Of a DNA stretch of 51,222 nucleotides, positions 1 to 7,172 are shown in pieces. The notes beneath the pieces are model-generated. The model ran no database searches, was not told the origin of the DNA, and saw nothing but the letters and a program-made list of their open reading frames with translations. A program made the position numbers and the translations under genes. Numbering within the stretch: the first letter of the stretch is position 1; every line of letters begins with the position of its first letter. Location of the stretch: contig JAKAUM010000004.1 in NCBI GenBank assembly GCA_021827685.1, forward strand, positions 1 through 51,222, given 5' to 3'. This DNA comes from a bacterium (lineage in GTDB: Bacteria > Patescibacteriota > Minisyncoccia > UBA6257 > 2-01-FULL-56-20).

Positions 1-127
1 TCCACCGGCTCGTCTGGGACTACAATCACCGCCGGATCCACTCCGCGCTCAAGATGCCGCCGTTACTGTTCGCAGAGCGCTACCAGAAACTCGTCGAAAA
101 AGTGTCTTAACTTTGGGGTCATTGACA
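1..127 (+). mobile_element. Right end of an IS481-like insertion sequence (5' part outside window)
   Basis: The element runs off the left edge. It contains the last 35 codons of a transposase and ends at a putative right terminal repeat at 103-127, which begins TGTC and ends GACA, the TGT...ACA ending known for IS481-type elements. The transposase stop codon lies inside this repeat. The boundary at 127 is inferred: the next bases read directly into conserved methyltransferase codons. The left repeat and target duplication cannot be seen. Confidence 0.6.
3..110 (+). CDS. Transposase, integrase-core C-terminus (partial)
   Basis: This is the 3' fragment of a transposase with a DDE/rve integrase core; the start lies outside the window. 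The visible tail has the hallmark pattern of the end of IS3/IS481 cores: YN, then RxHSALK, then P and an aromatic residue, with a basic end. It ends at TAA 108-110, inside the presumed terminal repeat. Family assignment between IS3 and IS481 rests mainly on the TGT...ACA end. Catalytic residues are not in view, so activity cannot be judged. Confidence 0.7.
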   Translation, partial: HRLVWDYNHRRIHSALKMPPLLFAERYQKLVEKVS

Positions 128-159
128 ATAAGATTATTTGTGGCGATGCGGTAGAGGTT

Positions 160-924
160 ATGAAGCGGATGCCCGACCACTCAGTTGATCTTGTGGTGAC
201 TTCACCTCCTTATGATGACATACGTGATTATAAGGGATTTACCTTTGACCTTCATACTGCGGGCGAACAGATTTATCGTGTCCTCAAGGACGGTGGAATC
301 GCAGTTATGGTTATCCAGGACCAAACCAAGAATTTCGGCAAGACGCTCACCTCGTTCCGAACTATCCTCGACTGGTGCGATAGTTTTGGATTCAAGCTAT
401 TTGAAAATGTGATTTACCGGAAATATGGCGCAGAAGGTGCGTGGTGGAATAAGCGGTTCCGCGTTGATCATGAATATATGCCCATCTTCCTTAAGGGGGA
501 GCGGCCACAGTATTTTAATAAGGAGCATCTAAAGATTCCGTCGAAGCATGGCGGGAAGACTATGACGGGCGGTGGCACCCGCCTGACCAATGGCGTGAGA
601 ATTGCTACTCGGTCAATTACGATAAATCCAACAAAGTGTCGTGGAACGATCTGGGAGTATCTCACGGCGGGTGATGGGACTCGTCTCAAACACGAACACC
701 CAGCGACATTTCCCGATAAATTACCCTATGACTTCATACAATGCTTTTCGCCCGAGGGCGGCATTGTATTAGATCCTTACGTAGGAAGTGGAACGACCAC
801 TATCGCCGCTAAGAATCTCGGCCGTCATTACATTGGCGTAGATATCGCGCCGGAGTACTGTGCATTAGCGGAAAAACGGATGAAGATAGAAAGTGGTCCT
901 GAAAATCAGAAGAAACTCTTTTAA
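160..924 (+). CDS. DNA methyltransferase (N6-adenine/N4-cytosine type), 5' end lost to IS insertion
   Basis: This would be a site-specific DNA methyltransferase using S-adenosylmethionine. The catalytic TSPPY motif comes near the N-terminus, and the AdoMet-binding DPYVGSGTT motif, followed by a GVDI strand, comes near the C-terminus: the beta-class order. Codons 130-159, upstream of ATG160, encode the conserved run K-I-I-C-G-D-A-V-E-V that normally opens such enzymes, so the protein once began a few residues earlier. That native start and promoter seem replaced by the IS end at 127. Translation may start at ATG160, which leaves the catalytic motif but removes a strand beside it, or at a rare upstream codon. 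The gene is convergent with a probable partner gene, overlapping by 4 bases. A restriction-modification role is inferred. Confidence 0.82.
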   Translation: MKRMPDHSVDLVVTSPPYDDIRDYKGFTFDLHTAGEQIYRVLKDGGIAVMVIQDQTKNFGKTLTSFRTILDWCDSFGFKLFENVIYRKYGAEGAWWNKRFRVDHEYMPIFLKGERPQYFNKEHLKIPSKHGGKTMTGGGTRLTNGVRIATRSITINPTKCRGTIWEYLTAGDGTRLKHEHPATFPDKLPYDFIQCFSPEGGIVLDPYVGSGTTTIAAKNLGRHYIGVDIAPEYCALAEKRMKIESGPENQKKLF

Positions 925-1775
925 AACTGCCCCGCGGTATCGGTGGTGTATTCAATGTCAGCGCGACTGATGATGGCGAAGGAAAGTGGGTTCTGCGCGA
1001 GGAGGGTATTGTATCGTGCCTTGCCCGGCTGCACGCTACCCTTCTGAAATTTCATAATATCGTAAGGCCCCCAGTGCCATTTCGATTCATCAAACGCCCA
1101 GCCAGTCTTCTTAGAGAGTATTTCAAGGAATATCTTTGCTTGCTGGATCGTTTCGGATCGCATTGCTCCCGTTGTTTCATTGATATTCGCAACGTGTCCC
1201 CGCGAATCGGATATCTTTATCTTATCGCCACCCCTCGCACCGCCGCCAACCGCGGCGATTTCAACAAACAACTCGCCGAGCGCCGTCATAAGTTCGTAGA
1301 CAGAATAATGCCTGTCCAAGAATATTTTTTGGAGCGGATTTCCATCGCCTGATGCGATGAGAAATTCCAACCAGCTTATGCAATTTTCCGGATAATTGAA
1401 CTGATTTTTGAATGTTCCGTCGGTATATAGTAAGGGGCTAATCGCATCCCGCTTAATATCAATCGCATGTTTTTGCGCAAGGATGCCCAGTAAAAGGTGT
1501 ATCGTGCCGAAAGGGTATTTTAATTTGAAGTCGCTTTTGAAATCGTAGTTCCGGAGGTTGTTCGCAGCGATGGCGTTTTTGAAGTTGTGCCAGTTGGAGG
1601 GGAGATCATTCTTGTCGTACATAAGCATGTGCTGGCCGATACTCTTCACGCCCTCCCGAAAAATTTCCATATCAAGAAATACGCAGTCGCGAGCGCGGAC
1701 GCCTTTCTCCACGATGAGAATTTTTCCATCGTAGAACCCCTTAACATTCCACCCCAAGTAATGGGAGGTAAGCAA
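921..1775 (-). CDS. Unrecognised protein convergent with the methyltransferase, 5' frameshifted; DHH-like hints
   Basis: I do not recognise the family with confidence. The frame stays open upstream of the TTG at 1775 and encodes SPDSDGLLCGLLTSHYLGW-like sequence, which looks like real protein. The matching ATG (1852) lies in another frame, see 1805-1852. The assembled N-terminus has a hydrophobic strand, a DSDG motif, then a VFLDMEI strand and an IGQHM stretch. That spacing recalls DHH-type phosphoesterases (DxDG then DHH), but the canonical DHH is absent. The rest is mixed alpha/beta with no clear motif. Being convergent with a methyltransferase, it could be a restriction enzyme or an accessory protein; that is inference. 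GC content is lower than in the core genome. Confidence 0.55.
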   Translation of the reverse strand: MLTSHYLGWNVKGFYDGKILIVEKGVRARDCVFLDMEIFREGVKSIGQHMLMYDKNDLPSNWHNFKNAIAANNLRNYDFKSDFKLKYPFGTIHLLLGILAQKHAIDIKRDAISPLLYTDGTFKNQFNYPENCISWLEFLIASGDGNPLQKIFLDRHYSVYELMTALGELFVEIAAVGGGARGGDKIKISDSRGHVANINETTGAMRSETIQQAKIFLEILSKKTGWAFDESKWHWGPYDIMKFQKGSVQPGKARYNTLLAQNPLSFAIISRADIEYTTDTAGQF

Positions 1776-1804
1776 ACCACAGAGCAGGCCATCACTGTCT
1801 GGGC

Positions 1805-1852
1805 TTAAGATGCAATGATGACCGCTGCATAGTCAATAACGTCGGTCGGCAT
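1805..1852 (-). pseudogene. Detached 5' piece of the gene at 921-1775 (frameshift)
   Basis: ATG at 1852 opens 15 codons, MPTDVIDYAAVIIAS, then TAA at 1807-1805. The hydrophobic strand ending here is followed, in the -1 frame, by the S-P-D-S-D-G sequence of the downstream frame. Stepping back one base at the TCT-TAA junction joins the two into one plausible N-terminus. This indicates a one-base deletion, a sequencing error or, less likely, ribosomal frameshifting; no classical slippery heptamer is seen. Confidence 0.6.
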
Positions 1853-2052
1853 TCCTCAAATTTAATGAATTTTTAATGATTTCGCAACCCGTCCCGGAAT
1901 GCATGATACTGCGACGAGATAAGGGCGGCGATGGCAAAAACATCCGACGACATCTTTTTGTGGTGTTTAGTAGTATCGCTAGCTTAATATGGGGTTTCCG
2001 GCGCGGTAAATTACCTCGTTTTGACGTATTGATTTTTCTATAAGGGCGGCTT

Positions 2053-2072
2053 ATATTTACAGATATAAATAT
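2053..2072. promoter_or_regulatory. Inverted repeat just upstream of the DUF5343 gene (candidate operator)
   Basis: A perfect 7-base inverted repeat, ATATTTA and TAAATAT separated by 6 bases, covers the -10-like TATAAA (2064-2069) immediately before ATG2074. An 11-base direct repeat, ATAAGGGCGGC, occurs at 1919-1929 and again at 2040-2050. A repressor site for autoregulation of the two-gene unit is inferred. The rest of 1853-2052 shows no gene. Confidence 0.4.
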
Positions 2073-2073
2073 C

Positions 2074-2727
2074 ATGGCCCTGACATCTTCCTATCTCATC
2101 ACAACCAGGAACCTAGAGTCGTTTTTTAACAGCCTAATTACCGCGAAGGCGCCGGATGCGTTTACTCAGAAATTCCTCGAAAGTCTTGAATTTAAAAGCA
2201 CAAATGACCGGCTCTACATAGGTCTCTTGAAGGGCCTTGGCTTTTTGGATGCAAATGCTGTACCTACGGAAAGATATTTCAAGTTTCTTGATCAATCGCA
2301 GTCGAAGCAGGTTTTAGCGGATGCCATAAGGGAGGCATACGGCGATCTTTTCGCGGTCAATATTAAGGCTCATGAACTTACGGTTCATGAGGCAAAAAAC
2401 AAACTCCGAACTTTGACTCAAGGAAAGAATTCAGAAAAGGTGCTTGGGTTGATGGCGAACACATTCAAAGCTTTAGTTGATTATGCGGAGTGGAAAAATG
2501 AGCAGAAGAAGCCGGACGAAAAGAAGACAAAGGAGAAAGAAGTTGAGCAAGAGAAAGTGCCCGAGGGCAAAGAGATGCCTGCCCCGGACGAAACGGATGA
2601 AAGTGGTATCGGCGGCAAGTTAAAAAATACTCAGCTGCACTACAATATTCAAATTCATCTGCCGGAATCGCGAGACCAGGCGGTATATGATGCCCTTTTC
2701 AAAAGCTTAAAAAAGCACTTGTTTTAG
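2074..2727 (+). CDS. DUF5343 family protein
   Basis: The first 130 residues fit the DUF5343 pattern: an aromatic pair and NL..FF near the start, a FLESLEF segment, DR..I.LLKGLGFLD, then PT..Y..FLD and a run on to Y.DLF. Such domains are described as helical and winged-helix-like and recur beside defence genes. A Lys/Glu-rich linker (about 140-185) is followed by a short C-terminal motif ending IQIHLPESRD and a helix that closes with KKHLF. The stop is one base from the next ATG, so the two genes are almost certainly co-transcribed. It may act as the DNA-binding or neutralising partner of the HEPN protein; that role is inferred. The gene is AT-rich compared with the core genome, which suggests acquisition. 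Confidence 0.72.
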   Translation: MALTSSYLITTRNLESFFNSLITAKAPDAFTQKFLESLEFKSTNDRLYIGLLKGLGFLDANAVPTERYFKFLDQSQSKQVLADAIREAYGDLFAVNIKAHELTVHEAKNKLRTLTQGKNSEKVLGLMANTFKALVDYAEWKNEQKKPDEKKTKEKEVEQEKVPEGKEMPAPDETDESGIGGKLKNTQLHYNIQIHLPESRDQAVYDALFKSLKKHLF

Positions 2728-2728
2728 C

Positions 2729-3313
2729 ATGGACCATGATCCACTGTACGCCTTCGTTTTTAGGGGGCTTTTAACAGAGGAGGCCCTAGATAATGCTGGC
2801 CGTAAACCTAAGGGTAATTTTTCAGAAGAATGGGAATTTGAAAATACCAAAAGACTTGGCATACCTTTTTTGGATGAGTCGCTGGTAATAAAATCGAGGA
2901 AAATGGCGGTGGTATATACGGCAATTTGTGCATTCGAGAATTCAGTAAGGGAGTTTATTGAGAAAAAATTGTTCGAAGAAAGGCGCGAGAAGTGGTGGGA
3001 ACTGTCTGTAAAAAAGGATATTCGTGATAAAGCGGAAAGCAGAAAAAAATCCGAAAAAGACGTTCGTTGGCTGACCGCAAGAGGGGATTCGATGATTTAC
3101 TATACCGAATTTGGTGATCTCATTTCTATAATGGCGAAGCCGGAAAACTGGAAATTTTTTGAGGTACATATCGGCAACATAGAATGGGCAAAGCAAATAA
3201 TTACTACGTTGGAAAAATCCAGGAATATTATAATGCACAGCGGCGAACTCGCACCAACCGATATAGAGCGGGTTGGAATGTATATTCGAGATTGGATTCG
3301 GCAGGTTGGTTAA
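2729..3313 (+). CDS. Swt1-type HEPN domain protein, putative RNase toxin
   Basis: HEPN domains are helical RNases used in abortive infection and toxin-antitoxin modules. The C-terminal part carries the diagnostic R-x4-H motif (R165 to H170) in the helix LEKSRNIIMHSGEL, preceded by long helices around 60-110. The N-terminal region, with a conserved FRGLL stretch, fits Swt1-type HEPN proteins. The catalytic Arg and His are intact, so RNase activity is plausible. The gene starts one base after the DUF5343 stop. Low GC, the adjoining tRNA gene and a nearby methyltransferase place it in a defence-like island. I infer the toxin role from family knowledge. Confidence 0.7.
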   Translation: MDHDPLYAFVFRGLLTEEALDNAGRKPKGNFSEEWEFENTKRLGIPFLDESLVIKSRKMAVVYTAICAFENSVREFIEKKLFEERREKWWELSVKKDIRDKAESRKKSEKDVRWLTARGDSMIYYTEFGDLISIMAKPENWKFFEVHIGNIEWAKQIITTLEKSRNIIMHSGELAPTDIERVGMYIRDWIRQVG

Positions 3314-3362
3314 AGCACATTCCAACGCTCTCGCATCGCCCTCGATACTGCACCTCTCGTAG

Positions 3363-3433
3363 CTGCCGGGCCTGGATTCGAACCAAGATACCCGCGTCCA
3401 GAGCGCGGAGTCCTACCATTAGACGACCCGGCA
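3363..3433 (-). tRNA. tRNA-Gln (anticodon CTG)
   Basis: A 71-base cloverleaf reads on the minus strand. Acceptor TGCCGGG pairs with CCCGGCA, with G as discriminator. The anticodon stem CCGCG/CGCGG encloses CTCTGGA, giving CTG, and the T-loop is the canonical TTCGAAT. CCA is not encoded. The 3' end faces the AT-rich island at 1-3313, the usual side for element integration. Confidence 0.95.
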
Positions 3434-3604
3434 AAGAGAAAAAGAGAAAATGACGCGCGCAACCGCAAAGCAGCCGCAAATCAGCCGCGCCGCAGTCCTA
3501 TGGTACAACAGAACGGCGCGCGATATCAAACCTTTGGGGCGCAACCGTCCGCCGGATCATAATCGCAGTCGCGGGATGCAAGCGGCGATCGCAACGATGC
3601 GGCA

Positions 3605-4711
3605 TCAGGCCGCGAGATATTCGGCAAGGACGATCTCGAGCGGCACGACGGCGAAGGGGGAGTAGCGCATTTCGGCGTAGGCGCGGATGAGGGCGCGGAG
3701 GAAGGAGACGAGGAGTTTTACGTCAGCCGAGGCGGCGAGGGCTTCGGCGCGCGCGAGCTCGTCTTTCGTAAGTTCTTTTTCGAAGATCGAGGCGCTGTCC
3801 GGGTTGACGTTAAGCGAAAGGACCTTCCGCAAATAATGGATGAGGTCTTTCGTGAATTGGACGAGATTGTAGCCCTCGTCGTGCAGGGCGGCGACCTCCG
3901 CCGCCGCGTTCCGCAGGTCCTTCTTAATAATGAGGGAGGCGAGCGCGTGGACTTTCGCGAAGCCCGTGCGGCCCGTCGCGCGCGCGGCGGCTTCGAGATC
4001 GATGTGCGCCGTGAGGGATGAAATCTGGTCGAGGAGCGACTCCGCGTCGCGGAAGCTTCCTTCGGCCGCCGCGGCGATGAGTTCGAGCGCCGCGCCGTCG
4101 ATGTTTATCTTTTCCTCGCGCGCGATTGCCGTAAGTTTTTCCATGATGACGGTTTTTGAAAGGCGCTTGAATGCGAAGCGCTGGACCCGCGAGACGATTG
4201 TGGGCGGCAGTTTTTCATATTCGGTGGTCGCAAGGATGATGACGGCATGCCGCGGCGGTTCTTCGAGGGTTTTAAGGAGCGCGTTGAATGCGGCGCCGGT
4301 GAGCATATGCGCCTCGTCGATGATGTATACCTTGTGCGGCGCGGCCGCGGGCGCCGTCTTAATGCTCTCCTTTAGGTTCCTGATTTCGTCTATGCCGCGG
4401 TTGGACGCGGCATCTATCTCGATGACGTCGAAGGAATTCTGCGTATCGATTTCGCGGCAGGAGCGGCATTCGTTGCAGGGCTCGCCGAGTTTCGCGAAGG
4501 CGGGGTCGGTTGCGCGCTTTTCGCAATTGAGGAGTTTCGCGACGAGCCGCGCCGTCGTCGTTTTGCCCGTGCCGCGAGGGCCGTAGAAAAGATACGCCTG
4601 CCCGAGGCGGCCGCTTTTCGCCGCGTTTTTCAGGATTGTGATGCTCGTTTCCTGGCCAAGGAGCTCGTCGAGCTTCCTGGGGCGGTACTTCCGGTACAAT
4701 GCCTGCGCCAT
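3605..4711 (-). CDS. dnaX: DNA polymerase III subunit gamma/tau (short form)
   Basis: This is the AAA+ clamp-loader ATPase that loads the sliding clamp. Walker A GPRGTGKT is at 44-51, four zinc-binding cysteines at 63, 79, 82 and 85, the Walker B DEAH at 132-135, and an SRVQRF sensor region near 175. At 368 residues it is a gamma-like form with only a short domain III and no tau extension. The start at 4711 opens the conserved MAQALYRKYRP; the frame remains open upstream but that sequence is not DnaX-like. A TATAAT at 4724-4719 leaves 7 bases to ATG, which predicts a leaderless transcript. It is divergent from scpA. Confidence 0.95.
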   Translation of the reverse strand: MAQALYRKYRPRKLDELLGQETSITILKNAAKSGRLGQAYLFYGPRGTGKTTTARLVAKLLNCEKRATDPAFAKLGEPCNECRSCREIDTQNSFDVIEIDAASNRGIDEIRNLKESIKTAPAAAPHKVYIIDEAHMLTGAAFNALLKTLEEPPRHAVIILATTEYEKLPPTIVSRVQRFAFKRLSKTVIMEKLTAIAREEKINIDGAALELIAAAAEGSFRDAESLLDQISSLTAHIDLEAAARATGRTGFAKVHALASLIIKKDLRNAAAEVAALHDEGYNLVQFTKDLIHYLRKVLSLNVNPDSASIFEKELTKDELARAEALAASADVKLLVSFLRALIRAYAEMRYSPFAVVPLEIVLAEYLAA

Positions 4712-4718
4712 TACGAAG

Positions 4719-4724
4719 ATTATA
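4719..4724 (-). promoter_or_regulatory. -10 box for leaderless dnaX
   Basis: TATAAT on the minus strand is separated by 7 bases from the dnaX ATG, so transcription should start at or next to the start codon. No extended TG is present. Confidence 0.6.
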
Positions 4725-4810
4725 CCCGCCGCCGGGAGGAAAATGAAGCGGACGCGCTTGTCGTTGCGCCTCCCTACGGACTTGCCTATGATAGAGGGAA
4801 CGCGCGAGAT

Positions 4811-5581
4811 ATGCCTTACGAAGTAAAACTGGACCGATGGAGCGGCCCGCTCGGGAAATTGCTTGAGCTTATTGAAGCCCGAGAGATGCCCGTCGGCGAA
4901 GTGAGCATGGCGAAGGTGACGGATGATTTCCTCCGGTACCTTTCGGAATTCCGCGAAAGCGGCGGCGAGGGGGAGGACCGCCTTCGCGCCGATCTCCGCA
5001 TCCTCGCGGATTTCATCGCCGTCGCGAGCCGGCTCATCCTCCTTAAGTCGAAAACGCTCCTGCCGGGGCTTGCGCTCGGCGCGGAAGAAGAGGCCGACAT
5101 CAAGGATCTCGAGGACCGCCTCAAGCGCTACCAGTCCCTCCGCCCGGCGCTCAAGCATCTTCAAAGGCTCTGGCGCGAAAGCCACCGCTCGTACAGCCGT
5201 CCGTATTTCCTCGGCAAGGGGGGCGGGGTCGCCTCTGCGGGGCTTGCCGGGCGCGTCTTCTATCCCGGGAACGGAGCCGATGCCGCGGCGCTCCGCAGCG
5301 CCCTCTCGGGCATTTTCGACGCGGCAACGGCCTACGCCTTTGAAACGGAAACCGTGAGGGAGCGGATTGTCTCGCTTGAAGAGAAGATCTCCGAGGTGCT
5401 TTCGCGCGTGCAGGAAGAGGGCGGTATGCGCTTCGGGAAGGCGCCCGACGGAAAAACGCGCGGGGAAATGATCGTGCTCTTTCTCGCGATCCTTCATCTC
5501 GCGCGCGAGCAGGCCGTGCTCCTGGAACAAGTGGAGGCGTTTTCTGATATAATGGTCAAGAAAAACGGCGTTTCCTCATGA
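4811..5581 (+). CDS. scpA: Segregation and condensation protein A
   Basis: ScpA is the kleisin of the SMC-ScpAB complex that compacts and segregates chromosomes. The N-terminus has the family signature DRWSGPLGKLLELIEAREMPV followed by the VTDDFLRYL segment, then the helix carrying FIAVASRLILLKSKTLLPG. The C-terminal winged helix near 195-250 would bind the SMC head. At 256 residues the size is normal. It lies 11 bases upstream of scpB. A TATGAT at about 4787-4792 and AGAGGG before the ATG suggest a short leader with a weak Shine-Dalgarno. The gene is divergent from dnaX with about 100 bases between starts. Confidence 0.93.
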   Translation: MPYEVKLDRWSGPLGKLLELIEAREMPVGEVSMAKVTDDFLRYLSEFRESGGEGEDRLRADLRILADFIAVASRLILLKSKTLLPGLALGAEEEADIKDLEDRLKRYQSLRPALKHLQRLWRESHRSYSRPYFLGKGGGVASAGLAGRVFYPGNGADAAALRSALSGIFDAATAYAFETETVRERIVSLEEKISEVLSRVQEEGGMRFGKAPDGKTRGEMIVLFLAILHLAREQAVLLEQVEAFSDIMVKKNGVSS

Positions 5582-5591
5582 CGAAGTCCGT

Positions 5592-6155
5592 ATGACGAAC
5601 GAAGAACTCGAAAAATATGCGGCAGGGTTGGAGGCCCTGCTTTTCGTGCACGGCGAGCCCCTCGCGCATAAGAAGATGGAGGCGGCGCTTGGCTTGAAGC
5701 CCGGCGAGGCGGAGGCGGTGCTTACGGAACTCGCGCGGCGGCTGGAAGATCCTGCGCGCGGCCTTATGCTCGTCCGCGACCGCGAAAAAGCCCAGCTTGC
5801 GACAAAGCCGGCGTGGAGCCATCTTCTCGCCGAATTCGTGAAGGAAGAGGTGGCGGAGGAGCTTACCCCCGCGGCGCTTGAAGCCCTCGGCATCGTGGCG
5901 TACCTCGGCCCCATCTCCCGCGCGAAGCTGGAATATCTGCGCGGCGTGAATTCCATCGTGATTCTCCGAAGTCTGACGATGCGCGGGCTCGTTGAACGGT
6001 TCCCCGACCCGGAGCATCCGCAAAGCTTCCTCTATCGCGCGACGCTCGATCTCGTGAAGCACCTCGGCGTTGCCAAAGAAGAAGAGCTTCCCGAATACGA
6101 AAAATTCCGTGGGCTCCTGAAAATATTCGAGGAAAACACGCCGCAGGCCCAATGA
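5592..6155 (+). CDS. scpB: Segregation and condensation protein B
   Basis: ScpB dimerises through winged helices and binds ScpA in the condensin complex. Diagnostic parts are LEALLFVHGEPL near the start, the second winged helix ALEALGIVAYLGPISRAKLEYLRGVNS around 95-122, and GLVERFPDPEHPQSFLYRAT, which ends the conserved core. At 187 residues it is a typical length. Its stop overlaps the next start by four bases (ATGA), so it is translationally coupled to the carboxypeptidase gene. Confidence 0.93.
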   Translation: MTNEELEKYAAGLEALLFVHGEPLAHKKMEAALGLKPGEAEAVLTELARRLEDPARGLMLVRDREKAQLATKPAWSHLLAEFVKEEVAEELTPAALEALGIVAYLGPISRAKLEYLRGVNSIVILRSLTMRGLVERFPDPEHPQSFLYRATLDLVKHLGVAKEEELPEYEKFRGLLKIFEENTPQAQ

Positions 6156-7171
6156 AAAACCACGCCGTAAAATTCCTCCTGCTTGCGGCGGTGTTCGTCG
6201 CCGTCTTTTTTTCGCGAACCATGTATCCGCAGTTTTGGGGCGTCGCGGGCGCCGGCGCGGGGCAGGGGACGGGCGCCGGCGGCAGAGGTGCCGGTACCGC
6301 GGCAGGCGCCTCTGCGGGAGGCACCGCTTCGGAAGTGCCTCTTTTCCGCATGCCGCCGGTCGCGGTAAGCGCGGCGGGCGGCGAGGGAATCGCGGCTTCC
6401 GCGCCGGAGGCGGCGGCAGCTACGGATTCCGCGGGAAACGGGACGCCGCCTCCGGCGCTCACTGATGCCGCTTCGCTCGTGATGGATCTCGGGACCGGCG
6501 CCGTCGCCGAGGCGAAAAACCCCGGCCTCCGCTGGCCGACGGCATCGCTCGCGAAGCTTATGAGCGCGACGATTATCTTCGATAAAATCCCGACGAGCAC
6601 GGATATCACGATTACGAACCAGATGTTCGCCGCCGATCCAGACGAGCGCAATCTCATCGTCGGCGGGCGGTACACCGTCGAAGACCTCCTGCACCTTATG
6701 CTTATGCCGTCCTCGAACGTCGCCGCGCAGGCGAATGCCGATTTCTACGGCCTCGACGCCTTCTTGAACGAAATGAACGCGCGCGCGGCGGAGTGGGGCA
6801 TGGCCGACACGCACTATGACGACCCCTCCGGCATTTCGGCGGGGGATGAGTCCACCGTAAGCGACCTCGCGAAGCTCGCGCAGGTCATCTACGCCCGCTA
6901 CCCGGGCATTTTTGCCATAAGCGACACCCCCGCTTTTTATCTCACGAATCTTAATACTGGCGCGCGCAAGCTCGTGAGGAGCATTAACGCGTTCGCCGGC
7001 ACGCCGGATTTCATCGGCGGGAAAACCGGCTATACCGACCAAGCCGACCAGAACCTTCTCACGGTGTTCCGTTACCGCGGCAGTCCGGTTCTCATAATCG
7101 TCCTCGGCTCGCATCAGCGTTTCGCCGATACGATGGCGCTCTTCAACTGGTTCAAGGAGAATTTCAAATAG
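6152..7171 (+). CDS. D-alanyl-D-alanine carboxypeptidase, S11 family
   Basis: This serine peptidase trims the terminal D-Ala from peptidoglycan stem peptides outside the membrane. An N-terminal membrane anchor (about 5-22) is followed by a Gly/Ala-rich, low-complexity stretch of roughly 80 residues, then the penicillin-binding fold. The three active-site motifs are present: S132-L-A-K135, S187-S-N189 and K291-T-G293. The C-terminal domain of larger DacA proteins is missing. It is coupled to scpB by a 4-base overlap and followed two bases later by mraY, so cell-wall and chromosome genes share an operon. The Gly-rich linker likely spans the distance from membrane to wall. Confidence 0.92.
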   Translation: MKNHAVKFLLLAAVFVAVFFSRTMYPQFWGVAGAGAGQGTGAGGRGAGTAAGASAGGTASEVPLFRMPPVAVSAAGGEGIAASAPEAAAATDSAGNGTPPPALTDAASLVMDLGTGAVAEAKNPGLRWPTASLAKLMSATIIFDKIPTSTDITITNQMFAADPDERNLIVGGRYTVEDLLHLMLMPSSNVAAQANADFYGLDAFLNEMNARAAEWGMADTHYDDPSGISAGDESTVSDLAKLAQVIYARYPGIFAISDTPAFYLTNLNTGARKLVRSINAFAGTPDFIGGKTGYTDQADQNLLTVFRYRGSPVLIIVLGSHQRFADTMALFNWFKENFK

Positions 7172-7172
7172 C

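Noticed and set aside
3434-3604. Possible small RNA (such as SRP RNA) beside dnaX
   Set aside because: No SRP-type GGAAG...GCAG core or convincing long hairpin was found; nothing supported in this stretch.
4712-5530. Minus-strand open frame continuing upstream of dnaX through scpA
   Set aside because: It is the antisense of scpA and shows no DnaX-like sequence. The conserved MAQALYRKYRP start and the -10 box at 4724-4719 set the true start.
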